Source: JAVXGM01 sp036657395 | GTDB lineage: Bacteria; Bacillota; Clostridia; Peptostreptococcales; Anaerovoracaceae | Length of the DNA stretch: 64,000 nucleotides | Reading direction: 5' to 3' | Assembly (NCBI GenBank): GCA_036657395.1 | Contig: JAVXGM010000003.1 | Span: 92,108 to 156,107, forward strand | In this document: positions 1 through 7,009 of the stretch, piece after piece | How the letters are laid out: each line of letters opens with the position of its first letter | How positions within the stretch are numbered: position 1 is the stretch's first letter | Made by a program: the position numbers and the translations under genes | Notes under the pieces: model-generated | Told to the model about the DNA's origin: nothing | Databases searched by the model: none | What the model saw: only the letters and a program-made list of their open reading frames with translations

Positions 1-1
1 G

Positions 2-286
2 ATTGCAGAAAATGCAGGATTTGAAGGTAGCGTAGTAGTTGCTAAAGTAAAGGCTAGCGAAATTGGCATAGGATTTAATGCGACAAACGAAGAATATATG
101 GATATGATCGAAGCTGGAATCGTTGACCCAGCTAAGGTTACAAGATCTGCTCTTCAAAACGCAGCATCAGCATCAGCAATGCTTCTTACAACCGAAGCAG
201 GAGTGGTAGATGCAGAATCTGATGATGCACCAATGATGCCTCCTATGGGTGGCGGGATGCCAGGTGGAATGCCAGGCATGATGTAA
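2..286 (+). CDS. groL: GroEL chaperonin, C-terminal end (partial)
   Basis: The reading frame is open from the window edge and encodes the last 94 residues of the 60-kDa chaperonin, which folds proteins in the cytosol with GroES. The sequence shows the equatorial-domain run GIVDPAKVTRSALQNAAS, followed by an acidic linker and the flexible Gly/Met-rich tail (MGGGMPGGMPGMM) typical of bacterial GroEL. The 5' part lies outside the window. The stop is followed 39 bases later by the ferritin start. I see no strong terminator between them, so read-through is possible. Confidence 0.97.
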   Translation: MAENAGFEGSVVVAKVKASEIGIGFNATNEEYMDMIEAGIVDPAKVTRSALQNAASASAMLLTTEAGVVDAESDDAPMMPPMGGGMPGGMPGMM

Positions 287-325
287 GCTTTATCAAATAA
301 TTGTAGATGGGATAGGGAATTAATT

Positions 326-838
326 ATGTTATCAAAGAAAGTAATAGAGTTATTAAATGATCAGGTGAATAAAGAGTTTTATTCCGCATATTTATATCTA
401 GATATGTCAAATTATTATAAAGATGAAGGTTTGGATGGCTTTGCCAACTGGTATAAGATTCAAACTCAGGAGGAAAGAGATCACGCACTGCTCTTTATGG
501 AATTCTTACAGCTTAATGGAGTATCCGTTGTTTTAGAGGCAATTGGAAAGCCAGACAAAGAATTTAAGAATTTTAAGGATCCAATGGAAATAGCGGCAAA
601 TCATGAACGATATGTAACAGAGTTAATTCATAATATTTATGATGCAGCGTCTCAGGATAAGGATTTTAGAACAACCCAATTCTTAGACTGGTTCGTAAAA
701 GAACAGGTTGAGGAAGAAGACAATGCTAACAGTTTAGTGAAGAAGTATGAACTTTTCGGAACTGATGCAAAGGGTCTTTACATGATGGATCAGGAACTGG
801 GTGGCAGAGTTTATTCAGCCCCATCCCTAGTTTTATAA
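326..838 (+). CDS. Non-haem ferritin, iron storage
   Basis: A 170-residue four-helix-bundle ferritin of the bacterial Ftn type. It oxidises Fe(II) and stores iron in a 24-subunit cytosolic shell, which also limits Fenton chemistry in an anaerobe exposed to air. Visible ferroxidase-type residues include the early EFYSAYLYLDMSNYY helix, QEERDHALLFMEF (Glu and His ligands) and EQVEEEDNA near residue 130. No haem-ligand Met typical of bacterioferritin is evident. Length is normal for the family. It is followed by a good intrinsic terminator, so it ends a transcription unit. Confidence 0.95.
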   Translation: MLSKKVIELLNDQVNKEFYSAYLYLDMSNYYKDEGLDGFANWYKIQTQEERDHALLFMEFLQLNGVSVVLEAIGKPDKEFKNFKDPMEIAANHERYVTELIHNIYDAASQDKDFRTTQFLDWFVKEQVEEEDNANSLVKKYELFGTDAKGLYMMDQELGGRVYSAPSLVL

Positions 839-856
839 AATTTCAACTTTATGATT

Positions 857-887
857 AGCCCCAGAATTAGAAATTCTGGGGCTTTTT
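857..887 (+). terminator. Rho-independent terminator after the ferritin gene
   Basis: A perfect 12-bp stem (AGCCCCAGAATT with AATTCTGGGGCT) closes a 3-base loop and runs into a T tract. Confidence 0.9.
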
Positions 888-920
888 CAGTATTTAAGAA
901 TAGAAAACCAGAAAAATTGT

Positions 921-949
921 TTGCAAAGGTGGCGGATTCATTATAAAAT
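921..949 (+). promoter_or_regulatory. Sigma-A-like promoter of the carboxypeptidase gene
   Basis: TTGCAA at 921-926 and TAAAAT at 944-949 are separated by 17 bases, 35 bases ahead of the start codon at 984. Assignment rests on spacing and consensus only. Confidence 0.5.
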
Positions 950-983
950 GTGATATTATAGTTTTGGAAAAGAAGGACGCATA

Positions 984-1736
984 ATGAAGAAATATAGAAC
1001 AAAACCTAGATTTAAAATAATTGTGATGTGCCTTCTCATCTTGGCGATGATGGGCATTAAGGCTTTGATTACACCATCTGTAGGAGAAGAGACGGCGCCA
1101 GTGACGGGGACCACGGTGGAAGAGAGCAAAAAACCTGCGACAGAAACAACAAATAGCAAACCCGTGGAGAAGCAGTCCAAATACCTTATTCTAGTAAATA
1201 AGACCCACAGCATAGGCAAGAAAGATGTGCCCGAGGATCTACAAAAGTTGAAAACTGTTGCATCTGATAGGACATCGACCTATCAGCAAATGAGCAAACC
1301 TGCGGCAATTGCCTTTGAAAAATTAGCAGCAGGAGCCAAAGCAGATGGTTATGAGATTGTGGCTACAACAGCGTATAGACCATACAATTATCAGAAAGAA
1401 TTATATGATAATTATGTGGCCAAAGATGGAAAGACTGCCGCAGAGACATACAGTGCCAAGCCAGGCACGAGTGAACACCAGACTGGCCTTTCTGTAGACG
1501 TATCTTCCCCATCAGTAAGTTATAGGCTTACTCAGGAATATGGGAAAACAGCCGAGGGTAAGTGGCTTGCCCAAAATGCCCATAAATATGGGTTTATTAT
1601 AAGATTTTTAAAAGGGCGAAGTGAAATCACAGGATACGAATATGAACCTTGGCATATTCGCTACGTTGGAAAACAGCCAGCAAAAGAGATTTATGATCAA
1701 GATATCACATTGGAAGAATATTTAGGAAAGAATTAA
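984..1736 (+). CDS. D-alanyl-D-alanine carboxypeptidase, VanY/M15B family
   Basis: A 250-residue zinc peptidase that trims the terminal D-Ala from peptidoglycan stem peptides. Residues about 8-28 form an uncleaved-looking N-terminal membrane anchor, then a Thr/Glu-rich linker to about residue 65, so the domain should face outside. The M15 zinc motif SEHQTGLSVD lies at 163-172 (His165, Asp172), and the second zinc-site motif EPWHIRYVG has His224. Nothing nearby suggests glycopeptide resistance: no vanHAX or vanS genes adjoin, so a house-keeping wall role is more likely. It reads alone, with guaB starting 38 bases downstream behind its own ribosome site. Confidence 0.92.
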   Translation: MKKYRTKPRFKIIVMCLLILAMMGIKALITPSVGEETAPVTGTTVEESKKPATETTNSKPVEKQSKYLILVNKTHSIGKKDVPEDLQKLKTVASDRTSTYQQMSKPAAIAFEKLAAGAKADGYEIVATTAYRPYNYQKELYDNYVAKDGKTAAETYSAKPGTSEHQTGLSVDVSSPSVSYRLTQEYGKTAEGKWLAQNAHKYGFIIRFLKGRSEITGYEYEPWHIRYVGKQPAKEIYDQDITLEEYLGKN

Positions 1737-1774
1737 TGAAAATATAAATAAGGAAAATATTTAAGGAGGATAAT

Positions 1775-3283
1775 ATGGCACAATACTGCAAAGAACCATC
1801 AAGAACATTTAATGAGTACCTATTGGTACCAGGATATTCGTCAAAGGAATGTCGTGTTGATAGGGTAAGCCTGGAGACACCAGTTGTAAAATTCAAAAAA
1901 GGGGAAGAATCCGAGCTGTCAATGAATATTCCTCTTGCATCGGCTATCATGCAGTCTGTATCTGATGATCAGCTAGCCATTGCCTTAGCAAAAGAGGGTG
2001 GGATTTCATTTATCTTTGGATCTCAGAGTGTTGAAAACCAAGTAGCTATGGTGAAAAAAGTTAAAAGCCATAAAGCTGGATTTGTGACAAGTGATGCTAA
2101 TATTAGACCAGAACAAACCTTAGGAGAGCTTTTAGAACTTAAAGAACGGACAGGCCATGCCACAACGGCTGTAACAGAAGATGGAACAGCAGAAGGTAAG
2201 ATGGTGGGACTTATCACTAGCAGAGATTATAGGGTCAGTAGAATGTCACTTGAAACCAAAGTAAAAGACTTTATGACGCCTTTTGAAAAACTAATATATG
2301 CACCAGAAGGTGCAACCCTTTCAGAAGCAAATGACATTCTTTGGGATCATAAGCTTAACGCTCTTCCAGTAATCGATAAAAATCAAAGACTTACATTTTT
2401 CGTATTTAGAAAAGACTACAATTCACATAAAATTAATCCAAATGAACTTTTAGACGATCATAAAAGCTACATTGTCGGCGCAGGTGTAAATACTAGAGAT
2501 TACGCCCAGCGAGTTCCAGCCTTAGTGGAGGCTGGTGCAGATGTACTTTGTGTGGATTCTTCAGAAGGGTTTTCTGAGTGGCAAAAAGAGACTATCGATT
2601 TTGTCAGAGAAAATTATGGAGACAATGTAAAAATTGGCGCAGGCAATGTAGTGGATAAAGAAGGTTTTTACTATCTAGCAGAAGCTGGGGCAGATTTTGT
2701 TAAAATCGGAATCGGCGGCGGATCCATTTGTATTACTAGAGAGCAAAAAGGTATAGGCAGAGGACAAGCCAGCGCTGTAATTGAGGTCGCAGAGGCAAGA
2801 GATGAATACTTTAAGCAAACTGGTGTATACATTCCAATCTGTTCTGATGGAGGGATCGTATATGATTACCATATGACCTTGGCTTTGGCTATGGGAGCAG
2901 ATTTTATCATGCTTGGAAGATATTTTTCACGATTTGATGAATCTCCAACAAATAAATTGACCATTAACGGAAATTATGTAAAAGAGTATTGGGGCGAAGG
3001 CTCCAATAGAGCCAGAAATTGGCAACGTTATGATATGGGTGGGGACAGTAAACTTTCATTTGAAGAGGGAGTTGATTCTTATGTACCCTATGCAGGAAGC
3101 TTAAGCGATAATGTTCGTCAATCACTTCAGAAGGTTAAATCCACAATGTGCAACTGTGGTGTTATGACTATTAGACAGCTACAGGAAAAAGGGAAAATAA
3201 CTTTGGTTTCGGCAACAAGTATTGTAGAAGGCGGAGCTCATGATGTTATCTTAAAAGACACATCAAACAATACAAACAGATAA
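1775..3283 (+). CDS. guaB: Inosine-5'-monophosphate dehydrogenase
   Basis: A 502-residue enzyme oxidising IMP to XMP with NAD, the committed step of guanine nucleotide synthesis. The (beta/alpha)8 barrel is interrupted at about residues 105-220 by a CBS pair (TSRDYRVS and LNALPVID segments). The catalytic loop GGGSICITREQKGIG carries Cys319, and the flap is rich in Arg/Trp (SNRARNWQRYD). The start follows TAAGGAGGATAAT at ideal spacing. The sequence is unusual for Bacillota: from recall, many stretches (SAIMQSVS, GISFIFGSQS, KSTMCNCG) match Tritrichomonas foetus IMPDH, where the catalytic cysteine is also number 319. guaA follows after 57 bases. Confidence 0.96.
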   Translation: MAQYCKEPSRTFNEYLLVPGYSSKECRVDRVSLETPVVKFKKGEESELSMNIPLASAIMQSVSDDQLAIALAKEGGISFIFGSQSVENQVAMVKKVKSHKAGFVTSDANIRPEQTLGELLELKERTGHATTAVTEDGTAEGKMVGLITSRDYRVSRMSLETKVKDFMTPFEKLIYAPEGATLSEANDILWDHKLNALPVIDKNQRLTFFVFRKDYNSHKINPNELLDDHKSYIVGAGVNTRDYAQRVPALVEAGADVLCVDSSEGFSEWQKETIDFVRENYGDNVKIGAGNVVDKEGFYYLAEAGADFVKIGIGGGSICITREQKGIGRGQASAVIEVAEARDEYFKQTGVYIPICSDGGIVYDYHMTLALAMGADFIMLGRYFSRFDESPTNKLTINGNYVKEYWGEGSNRARNWQRYDMGGDSKLSFEEGVDSYVPYAGSLSDNVRQSLQKVKSTMCNCGVMTIRQLQEKGKITLVSATSIVEGGAHDVILKDTSNNTNR

Positions 3284-3340
3284 GCAAAGTGTAAAAAGTG
3301 CCAATAAATAGGTACTTAAATTAAAGAGGAGGACCTAATA

Positions 3341-4885
3341 ATGAAACATGAGAAAATTATTGTCTTAGACTTTGGGGGACAATACAATCAGCTGATTGCA
3401 AGGCGAGTAAGAGAGTGCAATGTTTATGCTGAGGTGAAGCCGTACACCACATCCCTAGAGGAGATTAAGGCAATTAATCCAAAGGGGATTGTGTTTACCG
3501 GAGGCCCTAACAGCGTTTACGGCGATGCAGCCTTACAATATGATGTAGGTCTGTTTGATTTAGGAATTCCTATCCTAGGAATCTGTTACGGTGCTCAGCT
3601 CATGGCACACGGCCTTGGTGGACAGGTTAAGACTGCACCTGTAAGTGAATATGGAAGAACAGAAGTTGAAATTATTAGTGAGGACTCAGCTATTTTAAAG
3701 GGTATTTCCAATAAGACAATTTGTTGGATGAGCCACACTGATTATATAAAGGAAGTTCCACCAGGATTTAAAATCACAGCAAAGACGTCTGTATGCCCAG
3801 TGGCAGCCATGGAATGCACAGAAAAGAATTTTTACGGACTTCAATTCCATCCGGAAGTGCTACATACTGAGGAAGGCTCTGCAATGCTAGAATCCTTTGT
3901 AATGAAGGTTTGCCAGTGTAGCGGAGACTGGAAGATGGATTCTTTTGTGGAAACTACTATTGCTTCTATTAAAGAGCAAGTGGGAGATGGCAAAGTTCTT
4001 TGTGCTCTGTCTGGAGGAGTTGATTCCTCTGTTGCAGCAGTTATACTTTCCAAAGCCATCGGCAAGCAATTGACCTGCGTTTTTGTTGATCACGGCCTTC
4101 TTAGAAAAAATGAGGGTGATCAGGTTGAGGCAGTGTTTGGCCCAGATGGGGACTATGAATTGAACTTTATTCGTGTCAACGTACAGAACAGATTTTATGA
4201 TAAACTTGCAGGGATTTGTGAGCCTGAAGCTAAGCGAAAGATTATCGGGGAGGAATTTATCCGTGTCTTTGAAGATGAGGCTAAGAAGATTGGCAGCGTG
4301 GACTTTTTGGTTCAGGGAACAATCTACCCTGATGTAATTGAAAGCGGCCTAGGAGATTCTGCGGTAATCAAGTCCCACCACAATGTTGGAGGCCTTCCTG
4401 ACCATGTGGACTTTAAAGAAATTATTGAGCCTCTAAGGATGCTCTTTAAGGATGAGGTGCGAAAAGCCGGATTGGAGCTTGGAATCCCAGAACATCTAGT
4501 ATTCCGTCAGCCATTTCCAGGGCCAGGCCTTGCCATTAGAATTATCGGTGAAGTGACTGAAGAAAAAATTAAGATTGTTCAGGATGCAGATGCAATATAC
4601 AGAGAAGAGATTATAGCGTCAGGGATTGAAAGACAGATTGGCCAATACTTTGCGGCTTTGACCAATATGCGTTCAGTTGGTGTTATGGGCGATTTTCGAA
4701 CTTATGATTATGCCATTGCCCTTCGAGCGGTGGAGACTTCTGATTTCATGACAGCAGAAGCAGCACAGTTACCGTGGGATGTGTTAGGCAAGGTGACAAG
4801 CAGAATTGTCAATGAAGTAGAACATGTAAATCGAGTGCTTTACGATTGCACCGGCAAACCTCCTGCTACAATTGAATTTGAATGA
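3341..4885 (+). CDS. guaA: GMP synthase, glutamine-hydrolysing
   Basis: A 514-residue enzyme that aminates XMP to GMP using glutamine and ATP. Domain order is class I glutamine amidotransferase (1 to about 195; nucleophile Cys82 in GICYGAQ, His in QFHPEV), ATP pyrophosphatase (P-loop LSGGVDSS at about 223-230), and the C-terminal dimerization domain ending in PPATIEFE. It is preceded by AGGAGG and lies 57 bases after guaB, consistent with a guaBA operon. The end of guaA is a known insertion hot spot for genomic islands. Here an accessory island begins directly downstream, but the gene's end is intact. Confidence 0.97.
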   Translation: MKHEKIIVLDFGGQYNQLIARRVRECNVYAEVKPYTTSLEEIKAINPKGIVFTGGPNSVYGDAALQYDVGLFDLGIPILGICYGAQLMAHGLGGQVKTAPVSEYGRTEVEIISEDSAILKGISNKTICWMSHTDYIKEVPPGFKITAKTSVCPVAAMECTEKNFYGLQFHPEVLHTEEGSAMLESFVMKVCQCSGDWKMDSFVETTIASIKEQVGDGKVLCALSGGVDSSVAAVILSKAIGKQLTCVFVDHGLLRKNEGDQVEAVFGPDGDYELNFIRVNVQNRFYDKLAGICEPEAKRKIIGEEFIRVFEDEAKKIGSVDFLVQGTIYPDVIESGLGDSAVIKSHHNVGGLPDHVDFKEIIEPLRMLFKDEVRKAGLELGIPEHLVFRQPFPGPGLAIRIIGEVTEEKIKIVQDADAIYREEIIASGIERQIGQYFAALTNMRSVGVMGDFRTYDYAIALRAVETSDFMTAEAAQLPWDVLGKVTSRIVNEVEHVNRVLYDCTGKPPATIEFE

Positions 4886-4899
4886 CCTAAAATGCCTGC

Positions 4900-4974
4900 A
4901 AACCCTTATAAACACTGGGTTTCGTGAATCCGTGGTTAAAGAATGGTTGCATTTTTAGAGCCAATATAGAGCCA
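4900..4974. other. Possible attachment-site region of the island (left)
   Basis: Directly after guaA, AAACCC (4900-4905) and GGGTTT (4917-4922) flank an AT-rich spacer, an arrangement like a tyrosine-recombinase core. Two direct copies of TAGAGCCA follow at 4956-4963 and 4967-4974, which could be integrase arm sites. The segment AAACACTGGGTTT resembles AAACGCTGGATTT at 12927-12939. No integrase gene is present, so this is a weak inference from layout. Confidence 0.25.
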
Positions 4975-4988
4975 TAAATATAATAGTG

Positions 4989-5021
4989 AAGCCACAGACT
5001 GCAAAATGTCTGTGGCTTTTT
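4989..5021 (+). terminator. Terminator after guaA region
   Basis: AAGCCACAGAC (4989-4999) pairs perfectly with GTCTGTGGCTT (5008-5018), followed by Ts. It separates guaA from the convergent repressor gene. Confidence 0.85.
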
Positions 5022-5023
5022 AC

Positions 5024-5626
5024 TTAGAAATTATCATGTTCTTTTAAATATTCGATATGCTTTTTCAAACGTTCATCCCTCGATAACCCCGGGATTTTTT
5101 TCTTTGTAAGTGGCAAGGAGTAATAATCGACCACTGATTTCTTTTCCAAATCATAGGATTCGGGAGTGCTGCTGTATGATATTATATCTTCGTTTGCTTC
5201 CTTGATTTTTCTTATAATTCCACATAAATCTCCATTAAATGAATAAGGGTCATTACCATAAAATTTTAGTTGTGTATACCATCTGTTTTCAGGTGTTTCT
5301 ATATCCATACCATTGTGTAGATGGTCATGAACTTCTATCTCGCAACCTATTTCATTAGTTTCACATAATAATTGATAAAGAAAATCAGCAACATCTGACA
5401 GACTGGCAAGCTGTTTCTTTTCATCTCTTCCACACAGCCAATCCATAGAAACATTGCATTTTTCAGCTATGTCCATAACAACATCTATTGTAGGGGAGTT
5501 CTTCCCATTCTCATATGCAGACATAGAGGGCTGAGGAATACCTAAAAACTCTGCAAATTCTTTTTGTGATTTTCCCATAGTAAAACGCAAACTCTTTATT
5601 CGTTCGCCTAAAGTAGCAATATCCAT
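5024..5626 (-). CDS. XRE/Cro-CI family repressor of the mobile element
   Basis: A 200-residue protein with an N-terminal lambda-repressor-type HTH (about residues 5-62: LGERIKSLRFTMGKSQKEFAEFLG then IPQPSMSAYENG). The C-terminal 130 residues resemble nothing I recognise, and no Ser-Lys autoprotease site is evident. It is transcribed away from the element's other genes, the classic layout of an immunity-type repressor, with a 27-bp palindrome in the divergent intergenic region. Its ribosome site is GGGAGGTG. The target and the inducing signal are inferred only from position. Confidence 0.8.
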   Translation of the reverse strand: MDIATLGERIKSLRFTMGKSQKEFAEFLGIPQPSMSAYENGKNSPTIDVVMDIAEKCNVSMDWLCGRDEKKQLASLSDVADFLYQLLCETNEIGCEIEVHDHLHNGMDIETPENRWYTQLKFYGNDPYSFNGDLCGIIRKIKEANEDIISYSSTPESYDLEKKSVVDYYSLPLTKKKIPGLSRDERLKKHIEYLKEHDNF

Positions 5627-5714
5627 TTAAACACCTCCCTGATGATATAGGAATATTATAGCACAAAAATCCTAGGAATAAAACGAGATTTTAATAAATA
5701 TTAGAATGATAGTA

Positions 5715-5742
5715 CTGACAAACGAGAATATATTGTTATAAT
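5715..5742 (+). promoter_or_regulatory. Promoter of the mobilization gene set
   Basis: CTGACA (5715-5720) and a perfect TATAAT (5737-5742) are spaced by 16 bases. The -10 box lies inside the palindrome at 5731-5757, so a bound repressor would block it. Confidence 0.6.
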
Positions 5743-5757
5743 AATATTATAACAATA
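5731..5757. promoter_or_regulatory. Perfect 27-bp palindrome, probable repressor operator
   Basis: Arms TATTGTTATAATA and TATTATAACAATA (13 bp each) flank one central base. It sits between the divergent XRE repressor and HTH genes and covers -10-like boxes on both strands. Confidence 0.6.
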
Positions 5758-5786
5758 TAATAATAAAAATCAAGAGGAGAGATAAA

Positions 5787-5981
5787 ATGGTTACAGAAAC
5801 AAGAAAAACAGCATATGTTGATGTTTCAGAAGTTTGTAAAGATTGGAATGTAAGTCGTAGTAAGGGTTACGCCATTATCAAGCAGTTATCGGAACAAATA
5901 AAAAAAGAGAATCCTAAGTTACTGGTTATGAGTGGGAAAATCAACAGAATTTATTATGAAGAAGTATGTATGAAGAGGTAG
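5787..5981 (+). CDS. Small HTH DNA-binding protein (excisionase-like)
   Basis: A 64-residue protein with a winged-helix/MerR-like DNA-binding segment (DVSEVCKDWNVSRSKGYAIIKQL) and a basic C-terminal half ending RIYYEEVCMKR. Similar small proteins occur beside repressors in integrative elements of Clostridia, as excisionase-like or transfer-control factors. That role is inference, since no integrase adjoins it here. It is first in the rightward gene set and is led by AGAGGAGAG and the operator-controlled promoter. Confidence 0.65.
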   Translation: MVTETRKTAYVDVSEVCKDWNVSRSKGYAIIKQLSEQIKKENPKLLVMSGKINRIYYEEVCMKR

Positions 5982-6111
5982 GTATGAAAAAGAGAAAACA
6001 AAAAGCTCCTGCGGACACAGGAGCAAAGACAATCGGTATTTGCATACACGATTATTCCACTTGCAATATACCATATTTTCTCTTTTATCGCAACGAAAGA
6101 AAGGAGCAATA

Positions 6112-6732
6112 ATGGGAGACAGAAGAATGATTTCACGAAAAATCGTGGAAAGTGCAAGAATTTTGAAAATGCCATCAACTTCTCAAAATCTGTATTTCCA
6201 TCTGATGGTTAATGCAGATGATGATGGGATTGTTGAAGCGTATCCAGTGCTGGCACTTACAAAAGCAAATGAAGATGATTTGAGAGTGCTGATAAGCAAG
6301 CAGTTTATATTCCTGCTGAATACAGAGGATTTGGTGGCATTTATTGAGGATTGGAGAGAACAGAATGTATTACGAGCAGATAGAAAAAGTGACAGCAGAT
6401 ATAAAGCATTACTTTTGCAATTAAGACCTGATATAGAACTGCTGGAGAAAAAGGAACGCTCTGATACAAGAAAGAAAAAAGAGCAGGAAAGTCTTAAAAA
6501 GGCAAAACAATATTCGGCACAGAAAAAAGCACTAGACAGACAACTTAAGGAAGTGGAAAGAAAAAAGAGAACCAACCGATTGTGTCAAGTCGGTGGAGCT
6601 GTTGAATCTGTATTAGGAAAGGCAATCGAGGTTGAGGATATTCCCAAGCTCATTGAATTTCTAAATAAGCAAGAAAGCAATGGTGGATTTTTTTCTAAAG
6701 CAATGTGTAAAAGCGATGAAGAATCAAGTTAG
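6112..6732 (+). CDS. Replisome-organizer-like protein of the mobile element
   Basis: A 206-residue protein. The chosen ATG follows AAGGAG (6101-6106); a longer frame from 6040 lacks such a site. The first 100 residues (RMISRKIVESARILKMPSTSQNLYFHLMVNADDDG and later VLRADRKSDSRYKALL) match the winged-helix N-terminal domain of phage replisome organizers and plasmid replication initiators. A Lys/Glu-rich coiled coil spans about 105-155, and the C-terminus looks amphipathic. It probably helps replicate the transferred strand or an excised circle. No DnaC-type helicase loader follows. Confidence 0.65.
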   Translation: MGDRRMISRKIVESARILKMPSTSQNLYFHLMVNADDDGIVEAYPVLALTKANEDDLRVLISKQFIFLLNTEDLVAFIEDWREQNVLRADRKSDSRYKALLLQLRPDIELLEKKERSDTRKKKEQESLKKAKQYSAQKKALDRQLKEVERKKRTNRLCQVGGAVESVLGKAIEVEDIPKLIEFLNKQESNGGFFSKAMCKSDEESS

Positions 6733-6788
6733 TATAATGAGCGAAGCGAAAGGGGTTGTTGCTACAATCCCTTCTCTCTTTTGTAGAG

Positions 6789-6820
6789 AAGGGCGCACTT
6801 ATATGTGGGCGAAGCCCACA
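6789..6820 (-). other. Origin of transfer (oriT) of the mobilizable element
   Basis: Read on the minus strand, a 7-bp hairpin (TGTGGGC, 3-base loop, GCCCACA) is followed by TATAAGTGCGCCCTT. This contains the TAAGTGCGCCCT nick-region consensus of MobQ/pIP501-type oriT sites, with the hairpin in the expected place just 5' of it. It lies 190 bases ahead of a MobA/MobL relaxase, the matching relaxase class. Confidence 0.8.
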
Positions 6821-6863
6821 CATACCACTTCACTTCGTTTCGTTAGTCCGCTCCCTGAGAGGT

Positions 6864-6969
6864 CTTATGCAGACAGTACCATTTCATGGAGAGCGACTTT
6901 GTCGGTTTTGTATTATGCAAAACTCCTATGCGGACAGCACTCTTACGCAGAGGGCGGTCTTGCAGACAG
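6864..6969 (+). repeat. Three direct copies of a TATGCAGACAG-like motif
   Basis: CTTATGCAGACAG (6864), CCTATGCGGACAG (6925) and TCTTGCAGACAG (6958) occur between oriT and the relaxase start. They could bind an accessory relaxosome protein or a regulator. Function is unknown. Confidence 0.4.
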
Positions 6970-7009
6970 CTAATTTTGATTTTCACAGAAGGAAAGGGGG
7001 AGTTGTAAT

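Noticed and set aside
984..1736. Glycopeptide-resistance vanY
   Set aside because: No vanR/S, vanH or ligase genes adjoin; the two-component system at 33330 is far away and not specific.
1737..1774. Guanine riboswitch ahead of guaB
   Set aside because: The leader within the intergenic region is under 40 bases, too short for a purine aptamer.
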